Assembly: GCA_015680685.1 (NCBI GenBank) | Contig: MNCI01025358.1 | Location: 149,776 to 213,775, forward strand | Length of the DNA: 64,000 nucleotides | Direction: 5' to 3' | Source of the DNA: Gnetum montanum | Lineage: Eukaryota; Streptophyta; Gnetopsida; Gnetales; Gnetaceae | Part shown: positions 11,657 through 22,478 of the stretch, one piece after another | Layout of the letters: every line of letters begins with the position of its first letter | How positions within the stretch are numbered: the stretch's first letter is position 1 | Program-made: the position numbers and the translations under genes | Notes under the pieces: generated by a model | Seen by the model: only the letters and a program-made list of their open reading frames with translations | Databases searched by the model: none | Told to the model about the DNA's origin: nothing

Positions 11657-12554
11657 TGATGAGTGATGGAGTAACCTAACACCTAACCATATGAAATACG
11701 AGTGTTCACATGCAACCCAGTCAAATTCCGTGAACAAAGTAATTTGATTATGCTAGTAATTGGTTTAAGTTCGCGATTATTGTCTTCCCATGTGAGCTAG
11801 TAAAATTGATGTGTATGGTTTAACTCACGATGAGGTGTATGATGTGTTGATGTTGTAGGGCCATATTACTCCTAATGAACATAAGGTAAACAGAGTGGTT
11901 TCTAAATCTAAGTAACAATAAACAAATCTAATCTAGTGCAATGGACATTCGTTCCTAATTCCCCACACACATCTTGGACTCATGTAATCGTTACTGGGAT
12001 TACCAAACAGTCTGCTGCTACTCAGTGAACCAAGTGATAATACTACTAGGTTACCAAATGATCACACTTAACACTTGGAATCAGTCGCTTAACAACAGTA
12101 AGAGTAAAGTGCATAGAAGGTAAACAGTAACTAAGGAAATAGTAATTAGTAAACTAAGTGAAAATAGTAAACATTATTCTAAGTAAATAGTAAGAAATCT
12201 AAGTGATGCTGCAATGATGCAAAGTAATCTCGATCTTTATTTCCAATCATGAAATGTGTCCAAGTACATTCCACTCAAATAAAGACTTTGTTCAATAACT
12301 TAACATCACATTGCAAGCATACACTCCTAAGTGCTAAGTGCTAAAATCAAGAAAACAAATTGATATAATTTAACTAAGTCAATATGAAAACTATTCGTGA
12401 ATTATGTGCCTAAGTGTTGTATTTATAAGCACACACGCATTTGTGATATTAGATATTCAAAATCATAGCTTGTGCCTCAATATTAGGGATCCAATATCAA
12501 GATACCTGATATCGTAGCTTCGATATCGTAGTTATCAAAATACTTGATTTATCA
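11657..12554 (-). repeat. element A 3' LTR
   Basis: 898 bp aligning along its length with 33034-33914. On the minus strand it starts TGATAAATCAAG, carries repeated GATATC/GATATT motifs, then a TATAAAT box (12421-12427), and ends CTCATCA. Confidence 0.92.
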
Positions 12555-12566
12555 TACCCCCACAAT
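12555..12566 (-). other. element A polypurine tract
   Basis: Minus strand ATTGTGGGGGTA immediately before the 3' LTR, preceded by CTTGAGGATGAG. This is the usual plus-strand primer arrangement of Tat/Athila elements. Confidence 0.8.
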
Positions 12567-12752
12567 TGATCGAAAACTCATCCTCAAGTTAAAACAAAAT
12601 GAGGATGGAGTCTCTTACAAAAATGGAAGGCAAATTTTCATAACACTAACTACTATATACATGACACTTAAATGTTGTAGTAGTGTTTACAAAAAATGAC
12701 ACATCATGACAACTTTAACAAAAAACAAAATCTGGTGAAGCTTGATGTAGCA

Positions 12753-13327
12753 TTATCTGGTTCCAAGTGGTGGTGGCTCCTCCATTGGTTGCTTCCCCTT
12801 TTCATCAGGCTTTTGAAATCTGTACTGATTTAGGAGCGCTTTAAGCCTTTCTTCTTCTGTTATGGGATCATGAACTATCCATGTTAATGACCCAACGTTT
12901 GATGAAATCGGCACATCCCATGGGCATAGTAGTTGCAAAAACATTTGATTTTCTTTGACATATCACAATATGAACTCCCTTCTCTCCTCTTCGAATGCTT
13001 TAGCCTTCTCTCGTAATTCATGGTAGTCTAATAATCTTCTGGCCAGGTTTGCTACTACATCTTTTTGCCCTTGGTAGATGGCATTTACTACTTCCAATTT
13101 AGAGTTTTCCACTTGGAGTTTCTGCAAGGCATCTTTACGATCCACAAACTCTTTTTTGTATAAGGAATTTGTGGTTGCTACTTGATGTTCCAGCTCATTC
13201 TTGGGCCTGCCTGCTATAAACATGGCCAGGTTAGCATAACGAAAGTTAGCTAAAACCATGTACTCTTTTAGTTTCTCTATCTATGTGTCTTTATTGTTCA
13301 CTTCCACTTAGTGGACAAGAGCATAAC
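12753..13327 (-). pseudogene. element A aORF, C-terminal part (coiled coil)
   Basis: Continuation of the 22479-24618 frame beyond the B insertion. It contains LANFRYANLAMFIAGRP, a heptad-rich helical stretch with ELE, LQKLQVENSKLEVV and LREKAKAFEEERREF, then a short C-terminus with WIVHDPITEEERLKALLNQY. Homologous segments are in B (21600-22050), D (42200-42720) and E (60180-60640). Function unknown. Confidence 0.75.
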
Positions 13328-14063
13328 CAATGAGTCATGATTTGATCTGCTTCGATATTAGAGCCCAAGAAGCAATGTCAGATATCCGATATCGTCTCCT
13401 CCATGCTAACCTATAAATACAACAATTGGGTGCACGGTTGGGACATAGTTTTGTCATTACTTTTTGATAGCTTTTCTTATATTTTTGATTTCAAGTTTTG
13501 TTATTCCTAGTGCATGCCCCCAATGTGATGGTTATGATTGTACGACATCCTTATTCAAGTGTGATGTACTTGGACACATTACATGATTGAAAATAAAGAT
13601 TGAGATTACCTCCATCATTGCAGCATCCACTTAGATTTATTATTTATTTAATTATTTTAATTATTTATTATTTTATTTAGTTAATGTTTCCATTTATTAC
13701 TATTTACTATTCCTGTCATTAAGTGGAATGAGTACGACTTAATCATGAACACTTAAGTGTAATTACTTGGTAACCCAACAGTGTATTGTTTGGCAAGCCC
13801 AATGATGTATGCTTGGCAATTCCAATGATAGTTATATGAAGTCCAAGACTTGCATGGATGATTGGGGATGGATACTCATCACATGTAGGCTAGTTTAGAT
13901 CTTATTTTCCATTGATTTGTTAGCTTAATTAATTAATCTCTTTATCATCATTAGGAGCAACATAGAGTTAGACAACATTCACATGCCTCACTTTGCGACT
14001 AAACCATACATAATAAAGCTACTACTAGTCCAAGTGGGAAGATAGAAAACTGCGATTAGAGCA
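13328..14063 (+). repeat. element B 5' LTR (interrupted)
   Basis: From about 13760 it aligns with 22062-22473. U3 has TTCGATATT, CAGATATCC and GATATCG motifs upstream of TATAAAT (13412-13418). The expected 5' TG is decayed to CA (CAATGAGTCATG versus TGATGAATCATG in E). It breaks off at GATTAGAGCA, where LTR C starts; about 100 bp of its 3' end are absent or in the gap. Confidence 0.8.
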
Positions 14064-14255
14064 TGATGGGACGCAATATCGCATGCATCACGATATCGCG
14101 TCGACCCCTGTGATATTGCGTACGCGATATCGCAGCCTGTCGCCAATTCTATAAATAAGAGGTGGCTTTCCCTTATTTCCTCATCTAGATCTAGACCCTT
14201 AGCTAAACTCTGGCAGTTTTACCATTCTAGAGATAGAATAATTTCCATGTGCCCG
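14064..14255 (+). mobile_element. element C: CpG-rich LTR fragment inserted in B's 5' LTR
   Basis: Starts TGATGGGACGC, with dense motifs (AATATCGC, CGATATCGCG, GATATTGCG, CGCGATATCGC) and then TATAAAT (14150-14156), the U3 layout of this family. CpG density is far above all neighbouring LTRs. It continues into the run of N, so a solo LTR and a full element cannot be told apart. Confidence 0.7.
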
Positions 14256-14890
14256 NNNNNNNNNNNNNNNNNNNNNNNNNNNNNNNNNNNNNNNNNNNNN
14301 NNNNNNNNNNNNNNNNNNNNNNNNNNNNNNNNNNNNNNNNNNNNNNNNNNNNNNNNNNNNNNNNNNNNNNNNNNNNNNNNNNNNNNNNNNNNNNNNNNNN
14401 NNNNNNNNNNNNNNNNNNNNNNNNNNNNNNNNNNNNNNNNNNNNNNNNNNNNNNNNNNNNNNNNNNNNNNNNNNNNNNNNNNNNNNNNNNNNNNNNNNNN
14501 NNNNNNNNNNNNNNNNNNNNNNNNNNNNNNNNNNNNNNNNNNNNNNNNNNNNNNNNNNNNNNNNNNNNNNNNNNNNNNNNNNNNNNNNNNNNNNNNNNNN
14601 NNNNNNNNNNNNNNNNNNNNNNNNNNNNNNNNNNNNNNNNNNNNNNNNNNNNNNNNNNNNNNNNNNNNNNNNNNNNNNNNNNNNNNNNNNNNNNNNNNNN
14701 NNNNNNNNNNNNNNNNNNNNNNNNNNNNNNNNNNNNNNNNNNNNNNNNNNNNNNNNNNNNNNNNNNNNNNNNNNNNNNNNNNNNNNNNNNNNNNNNNNNN
14801 NNNNNNNNNNNNNNNNNNNNNNNNNNNNNNNNNNNNNNNNNNNNNNNNNNNNNNNNNNNNNNNNNNNNNNNNNNNNNNNNNNNNNNNNNN
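14256..14890. other. assembly gap (635 N)
   Basis: Unsequenced. From context it should contain the rest of LTR C, the last roughly 100 bp of B's 5' LTR and most of B's primer-binding site. Open frames called through it are meaningless. Confidence 1.
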
Positions 14891-16560
14891 AGGGATAGTG
14901 CTAATTATCTAGATTAGTTATATTATACACAATTACTATAAACACATTAACGATATATCTTTTAGAAAATATTAAATCACACACACCCTAAACCAACAAC
15001 AATTTCTCTTTCACAAGGAAGCGATAATGCACTATATAGTGAAAGTATTCATTGGAGAACTAATAAGATATATGTTGAAGAAAGTTGGAGTGACTAACCT
15101 TATGTAAGGTATTCATATGTTCATGACCACCCTGACGATACTCAAGAACCACATTTACCTAAGGAAAACAACCATGGAGGAGATGAAGTAAGTCCTATAC
15201 TAGGGAAGGCCTTAAGGCCTAAGACCTCCTCAAAATTTAGAAAGGATAAATCAAGGGACCCTGGGGAACACCATAGAAGCCATGGCAATGTTTAGTTCTG
15301 ACAAAAGATGAACATAGGTATGGAGATAAAGCTCCACTAAAGGGTTGGAATAGAAACAAAAATTTAACTTGCAAGAACACTCAAAAATGTCAAAATGAAC
15401 ATACGAAAAATCATCAGAATCAACCAAATAGAAAATTTCATCACAACTTGTTTGATGATGATGAACCCTTGTTGGCCACTAAGAGCTTAATGCGATCACA
15501 GAGGTAGTTAAGATTTCTCACAGGCATTGCAAAGAGAGTCACCTACCTAGGCATAATATGAATAATATCCCCAAATTTGCAAGAGGCTATGATTCAGATC
15601 CACAACATCATTTACAAGCCTTTCATGATACCTTTGTCTCATACAACATCGAAAGTATGTGGGAAAAGCTTAAGCTCTTTTCTAGGACACTAATAGATAG
15701 AGCTAAAGTGTGGTATAGATCATTGAAACCAAATTCAATCTGACAATGGTCCACAATGTTGGAACTCTTTAATGAAAAATACTAAACCTATGTGAGGGTG
15801 TTCAACTTGAGGAGACAGATCCAAGGATGGAAGCAAGAACAACATGAACCCTTGGACATGGCCCTGGATATATATTATTCTTTATTGAACAGATGCTTAG
15901 GCCATGGTTTCTCTAAGGAAAGGCAACTTTTCCACATCATAGATGGGCTTCATAATGAAATGAGGGAGATCCTTGGGATGTATGCCCCAAGTCAATTATA
16001 TGAGCTACGAATCCATTAGATCCAAGAGCTAATTGAACATGTGGCAAAAAAAGAAGGAGAGATATGCAAATGGGAGAATGTTGAGAAATATCAATGGGAC
16101 CCAACTCTTCAAAAGAAGGGGGTTCATATCTATGGTAAGGAGAAAGAGGCCACTCTCAACAAGATGATCCTGTAACAAACCTTGTCTATTAATGAACTTA
16201 AAGCAAAATTTAATAGGATGTTAGAATGGGTATATGAAAAATTTATAACTTTGGTAGAAATTTTCAAGGAGATGGTCATGCAAAACAAACCAAGTGATCA
16301 CAATAAACAAAGGAGGCAGAATCAAGAAATAGCTAGGAATGCTTTTCGGCAAATAGGAAAAATAGCTAAAGAAAGTGAGACTACAGACTTCATCACAGAC
16401 AAATATAATGGATGTGACATCTACATATATGACCATCCGAAGGGCCATTGCCTAATCTTGTTGCATCTACATAAGTATTGGGCAAGTGCCTTAAATTTGA
16501 AGTTTGTACAAAAGCACATGCCTAGGAGATTTCCTCTCTCATAGGGTAATTATAGATAGT
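14891..16560 (+). pseudogene. gag: element B leader and gag remnant
   Basis: The sequence after the gap resembles the start of a family leader. The gag core begins near 15558 (MNNIPKFARGYDSDPQHHLQAFHD) and continues through WYRSLKPNSI, IQGWKQEQHEPLDMA..YYSLLNRCLGHGF and IDGLHNEMREILGMYAPS; the counterparts lie in A, D and E. It ends with the family motif DHPKGHCLI..HL near 16430. Several stops and frame changes break it. Confidence 0.75.
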
Positions 16561-17424
16561 CCCACAACTAATCGTACTATCCAACAGGGACTTATTACCA
16601 ACCTCAACACTATCATCAACCGTCATGACAAAACCCATAGTCATGGGGGAAGCCATCGCTAAACCAACCTTATCCTTCCTACTAGCCAAAACTGCATGGA
16701 TATTATGTTCAACACCCTATTTCTCCAACTAGTTATACATCCTCTACTTCAAATCTCCACTATCACTCTCTTGAGTACCATCAACCCATGACGTCCCCTA
16801 AAGGATCACCACCTCGTGCCTCTTACCACTCATCCTACCCTCAATATTCTCGTACTCCACCTCATCACATGCCACTGCCAATGACATAGGAAGGTTCGAC
16901 ACCATACTATCAACAAATGAATGCCACTTGTGTTGTGAATGTGCATAGACATGTTGATATTGGTGGGTTCCACTACAAACTCAAAAATCTCCCTTCTTTA
17001 GGAAAGGCCGTAGGTAGAACCAAAAGACTCATGGACCAATCACATCATTCAAACCAACACAATGCCAATATGGTGCAATGCTTATTTTTTCACCATCACC
17101 GTCCTCTAATCTTACACAAGGGCCACCATCTATTGTTACTCCAACACCCAATTGACACAATGAATCTAACAATGTGGGGAGACCAACAAATCCATGTATA
17201 TCGTATCATGATCAAGGGTGCAATCATGGGCTAGACATCCATAATGTTAACACATCTCATACCCTAACCCACCATTTAATAATCAAGTGTGTGACCAACA
17301 ATTTTTCTAACCAGCCACCACAACATCAAAAGACATCCAATGGCTTGGAAATGAATAGTTACCAATGTTTTATACATGCATGGATCCTATCTATATGCTT
17401 ATTAATCCTTATCATAGCCAAATG
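16561..17424 (+). pseudogene. element B gag-distal linker, pol absent
   Basis: A low-complexity stretch rich in Gln, Pro, Ser, Tyr and His codons (for example YYQPQHYHQPS), matching the linker between gag and protease in A and E. Instead of protease and RT it leads straight to the pol-end polypurine motif at 17425. The deletion removes everything from protease to integrase. Confidence 0.6.
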
Positions 17425-17443
17425 TTTAGTTGTGGGGGACATC
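17425..17443 (+). other. internal polypurine-tract-like motif of element B
   Basis: TTTAGTTGTGGGGGACATC. It closely resembles the terminal PPT of the same family (for example TTTAGTCTTGGGGGTATG in D) but lies at the start of the spacer. Equivalent motifs: D 37759-37774, E 52478-52493, A about 26738-26753 (minus). Confidence 0.6.
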
Positions 17444-19425
17444 CCCCATTCTAATCTTCATGATTCATAAGTGTTTTTCATCTTTTTTTTTTACAATTTT
17501 TTGTCATTTTCTTATTTCTTGATATAATTTTTCTTATTCCTTCCAACTTTTTCTATTTGTTGTTGTCATTTTTGTTGCTATGTAATCTCGCTTGTGAATA
17601 AAACAATCATGTAGCCTATTGAGGTGGGGTTTTCTCTATGTTGTGGAGTCATGAGGGACTGATTATTTGAATAGTGAGACAACGTCATCTATCAACTCAT
17701 TCCATTAATAAGAGGTACTTATCATGGTTATAATGGTATTCTTTTTCATTACCAAAACTAAACATAAATTCATAATCATTGTGCTTGGGCTGAAAGTGAA
17801 GAACCAAGGGGGAATGTGAAGGGTGTGACATCAAGGGGATTTGTGGATTCTCTTTGGCCACTTCTATATATTTTATCATGTTGCTAAGGTTGTAATTATA
17901 TCCTTGTAGATCTAATGAAAAATGGAAGTAAGAGTAACCTAAAAAGACACTAAATAAATTTCTAAAGGTCCCACTGGAAAGACATTTACCCATACCTGAA
18001 GGTTGGCAACTTCTCAAAACATGTCAAAAAAAAAATACAACAATAATGTCCCATTAATAAACTCCTCCCTTAGACAAAACACCAAGTGATACTACTTCTT
18101 GCAACTATGGTAGTCTTATAGCTATCAGTCGAAGTAATGAAATGATGTAATGTCATTAAAATGTGGTTTGGACTTGGTTTGAATCTTGGAATGAAGGGTT
18201 AATGGTTATTTAACCATTAATAACACACACAGATTCATTGTGCCTATGGTAAGACACCTCATGTCCCAATTTTTGCAATCCTTTCTACCGTCCATCTCAT
18301 CTTGCTATCTGTATGATCCTAACTTGTGGTTTTCTATAACATAGAGTAATTTTCTCAAATTGGTGGTTTCAACATGTGTGTTTTGTTTCATGGGTATGAG
18401 TTGCATTTAACCCCTTTAGTGCCTATAGAGATTTTTAGGTGTGGTTACATAAGGGCATCATAGGTTGGGGCTTGCTTTGGGAAGAACCCACTTGTGTAAC
18501 TTTTGTGACTTGTACTTGTTTGACACAACCACATCATTCTTCACCTTCCAAGCACTTAATTGTTAAATTTCATAGTTTCCCTTATCATGTAATTGATCTA
18601 TTCCGCAACATCGATTTAACATCCTTTTTCTTGTATCTTCCAAAGCTTTAAACATCGACTCCATCTTCTACCATTTCTGGTGCCTAAATCTAATTTCCTA
18701 CTTACCCTAGAACTATGGACCTAACCTAAAACCTTTCAACCAATCCTAGAGCTTCATTTTCCATGCTCAATACCCTCAATTAATTCACTTTCATGAACCT
18801 TGATATCTAGTACCCGATATTGGGTTGGCCTCGATGTTGGATATCCAATATCGAGTCACACAAAACCTATATATATGACCGTTGCGGTGCCCAAAAATCC
18901 ATTCTTTTCATTTGCATCTAGGGAAGTTTTTCAAATTTTCTTTCATGACTCAGAGCTCTATGCCACAAACTTCCACTTGCAATATCTCGCTCTATATTGC
19001 TTCGAATCTTGTATCATTTGGATCTATTTGAATTTGGAGTGTTCAACTTAGTTGTGGTGGGATGCTTACATGGAGAACTCGTACCAATTTTTCACAATTT
19101 GCTATTGCTTGGAAGGTATTACAAGGATAAAAAGATAAAAACCTCAAGCATTATAATATAAATCAATCTCATTAATGCCAAAAACCTTAATTTTTCCACC
19201 CAAGGAACCATAATCTTCACAATATGCCATATATAAGTAAAAAGAAACCAATCATGAAGGGTCATAAACACAAAATCATCTTTTGGGCAATATTCCAGAA
19301 ATTTTTCTAACTCTGCAATCAAATGAACGAAAAACTTTAATGAAACTAAGGTCATGAGTAAGGTATAAACTTAGTAACAATAAATAATAACACCTTAGTA
19401 ACATTTAATTCTCAATTGATTATAA
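17444..19425 (+). other. element B spacer between pol end and aORF
   Basis: Non-coding but clearly related to the spacers of D and A (for example GACATCAAGGGGATTTGTGGA, ACTCCTCCCTTAGACAAAACACC). It opens with a pyrimidine-rich tract (17471-17590) and contains the internal promoter-like block at 18790-18877. No convincing ORF. Confidence 0.7.
18790..18877 (+). promoter_or_regulatory. internal promoter-like block of element B
   Basis: Repeats TTGATATC, CCGATATTGGG and GGATATCCAATATCG, followed by CCTATATATATG (TATA at 18869-18877). B's own LTR U3 has CAGATATCC GATATCG and then TATAAAT. It lies about 550 bp upstream of the aORF start. Confidence 0.55.
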
Positions 19426-22060
19426 ATGGTCCTAAAAAGAGGAGCTCAAGTAGGACCTTCACAAGAAGAATCCAAATGCCTAAGGGGTGATAGGGGCTAA
19501 CAAGGTGAGCATGCAGAGCATGAAGAACAAGAAGCCCAATCATTCAATATCCATTAAGAGGCTCTTATCATAGGATAGTCACTCCAAGGAGAGGCTACAA
19601 TACAACTAGCCCTTGTGTAAGGACAACACCTCATGTTGTCCCTAGGATGCCTTAAGGCCATTCAAGAAAAATCCATGTTGACCACGGTTATTGTAGAGAT
19701 GAAATTCAGCTTGTTTATGGTGTTTGCTTCAGAGGTAGCTCGAACGAAACTTCAAGCATCACCTCTATGGCCCATCCTTTTAGATAGTGGTGAATGGTAC
19801 CTTGGTGAAACCTACTAATTCTGGCACAACAAAGACAAAGGTACCACTGTCAACATTTGTGAAGTCAATGTTTTGTTCTTGGTTAAAGCAATCACTAAAG
19901 CTCTTAATCTACTAAATGAGGGAGCTAAGTTAGCCCATCTGTCCACAAGGTTTGATCTTGACACTCGGAAGCTATGGTTGAGGCAGGCATACAATAAGGA
20001 TGACAAAACATACAATGAATTGACTTTGGAAGAGAGGGCTTATTTTAAGATAGGGACATATCACCCCTTTCCCACTAAGGGGCTCAATAAAATCTCCACA
20101 TATGTGGCTAGGGGAAGTGCCATACTAATGGGTAAATACATGGCCAACCTTCCTCAATTATATTACATAGAAATTCAGAGGTGGTTTGAAGAGAAGAAGG
20201 TAGGAAAGCTAACACTTTCATTTCCTTGCCTAATCTAGAAGTTATCCATGCATGCTGAAATCCTGGGGTATACAAATGACATCCCTAGGAAGGCTTAGAA
20301 TGCCTCCTTTGCTGAATTACCTAAATTGGCAGCACCAAGGAAAGACCTTGGTGAAGAACTAGAACTAGGGAAGGAAGCAAAATTGAAAAAGAAAGTAGAA
20401 AAGGAGTCTGAACAACATCACGAAACACAAGGTCCACCAATGCAGACACAAGACTATAGGTCAGCAATGAGTCACTTACAGAAAATTGCTAAAACGCTCA
20501 GCTAGGAAAGCAGAAAGGAATCAAACCTCTTTAGAGTCCTAAATAAGGTGCAACCCATTGTTTCAACTAATCTAACAAGAGGATAGGTGTTGCTACAATT
20601 AGGAGGAGAATCCCAGTGGTCATGTTAAATCTTTGGTAATGTTGCATCATTCCAAGTGAAGCTTGAGATAGGAGAAGGTGCCACATTCATGGTCATGCAG
20701 CATTAAGATGTAGTAGGCATAGTAGAAGTAATAACAAATCACATCAAAGAATAATTTAATGTGCTTGTTGTGCCCACAATAGATTTAACTGGGACTAGAG
20801 ATGTGTTCTTTCAACTTTGATGACTCTTGCAATACATGAGGATGTGTTAGATTGACTACTATAGATAGGACAAGTGATGAACATCCTATTTGACATCCCT
20901 AGTGATGTCAGTGTGGCACAATTAGACCTCATTACCACCAAAGGGTAGTTGGTCATGGTTGAGACTAGGGCAAATCATGAAAAAGTAAAAGTGCAACATT
21001 TACAATAGGAACTAGTCACCCTGGGAGCCAAAAGACGAGATCCTACCCAATTTATTACACTTGACTAGCTAGATCGATTTAAAAAGGAGCTACTGGAAAA
21101 ATTGCTTAAAGAGAACAAAGCCATCAAGCAAGAAAAGGAGAAGGCAGTTTGGAATGCCTCTATTATAGAAGCATAAGCTTATGCTCATAAAAAGGCATTG
21201 ACCACCACCCAAGAAGAGAATAAACAACTTGTTGTGGAGAACTCAAGGTTGACCACCATTGAAAAACAAAAAAATGTTCTGGAAGAAAGTGTCCATCAGT
21301 TGAGAGAACAACTAATGAGGGTTAACTAGGATATCAGTAGATTGGCTAGAAAAAATAGAACCCTCTCGATGGAGGAGGTTTGTGCCATTCGATAGAAGTT
21401 TACAATTGAAATAAGTGCATGGTAGAATGAGGCCAAGAAGCATAAGAAGTTGAAAAAACACTACCATGACTAGGTAGGCATGTACAAGCAGATAAAAAAA
21501 AAGAAATCTATATGGCTAAAGCCCACATTTGGTTCATGTTAGCATAGAATCCTGATTGGTAGCCAATTCTGGATAGTTATGCATTGGTCCATCAAGAAAA
21601 AGTGAAGAACAAAGACCTACAGCTCAAGGATTTGAAAGAATACATGGCATTGGCTAACCTTAGATATGCAAACCTTGCCATGTTAATAGTAGGTTGGCCT
21701 TGAAGTGAGGTTGAAAAATAAGTAGCAAGCACCTATGCATTATATGAGAAAGAGTTTGTAAATAGAAAAGCTTCTTTGAAGAAACTTCACGTTGTAAGCT
21801 CGAAATTTTAGGTGGTTAAAGTTTGTTACCATGGATAGAAGGAAGTCGCTTCAAACCTAGCTAGGAGACTCACAGATTATCATGAGTTCAAAGAAAAGGC
21901 CAAGGCATTTGAAGAGAAGTGATGGCAGCTTGTGGCTTGGTACATGAAGGCCAACAAAATGTTTTCATAATTGCCATGCTCTTGGGATGTACCAGCACTA
22001 GCACACATCGATTTAGTAGCCTAGATGGTACATGATCCAACAATAGAAGTTGGATGGTCA
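19426..22060 (+). pseudogene. element B aORF: globular N-terminus plus long coiled coil
   Basis: Extra ORF downstream of the pol position. The ATG (19426) is supported by the conserved start ATG-GYC-CTA-AAA-AGA-GGA in A, B and D. A globular region follows, with QASPLWPILLDSGEWYLGET, RAYFKIGTYH, RWFEEKKVGKLTL.FPCLI and ILGYTNDIPR, then a Glu/Lys/Leu-rich coiled coil from about 20940 to 21960. Many stops and frame changes. The C-terminus is cut within HDPTIE by the deletion that joins it to mid-LTR. I do not recognise the family; the position matches the env-like ORF of Athila, but no signal peptide or membrane segment is evident. Confidence 0.7.
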
Positions 22061-22061
22061 C

Positions 22062-22473
22062 ATAATTACTTGGTAACCTAGCAGTGTATTGTTTGGCAAG
22101 CCTAGTGACATATGCTTGGCAATTCCAATGATAGTTATATGAAGTCCAAGGTGTGTATGGATGATTGGGGATGGATACTCATCACACGTAGGCTATTTTA
22201 GATCTTATTTTTCATTAATTCATTAGCCTAATTAATTAATCTCTTTATCATCATTAGGAGAAACATAGGGTTAGACAACATCATCATATCTCTTACTTTA
22301 GACTAAACCATACATAATAAAGCTACCACTAGTCTAAGTGGGAAGACAACAAACTGCAATTAGAGCATAACGATTTAGATGCACAACTAGTACCATCCAT
22401 AGAATTTGACCAGATCATGCATGAACACTTGTGATTCATTTGGTTGGGCATATGGGTACCTTGCCACTCATCA
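22062..22473 (+). repeat. element B 3' LTR, 5'-truncated
   Basis: Matches 13760-14063 and then supplies the missing end to CTCATCA. U3, the TATA box and the PPT are gone; aORF sequence abuts TAATTACTTGG directly. A single deletion explains this. Confidence 0.8.
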
Positions 22474-22478
22474 ATAGC

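Larger units (their letters stand above)
13328..22473 (+). mobile_element. element B: non-autonomous family member inside element A
   Basis: Flanked by ATAAC (13323-13327) and ATAGC (22474-22478), one transition apart; the A aORF reads on either side of it. Contents: 5' LTR (interrupted by C and a gap), leader, gag, a Pro/Gln/Ser-rich linker, spacer, aORF, and a 3' LTR lacking its first half. There is no protease, RT, RNase H or integrase between gag and the spacer, so B depended on a partner for movement or lost pol later. Confidence 0.82.

Noticed and set aside
14070-14140. Repeated CGATATCGCG-like units considered as a CRISPR array or satellite
   Set aside because: Units are short, irregularly spaced and palindromic, sit in an LTR U3 ahead of a TATA box, and the host is a plant.
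14247-14917. Two open frames of about 220 codons
   Set aside because: They consist almost wholly of N.
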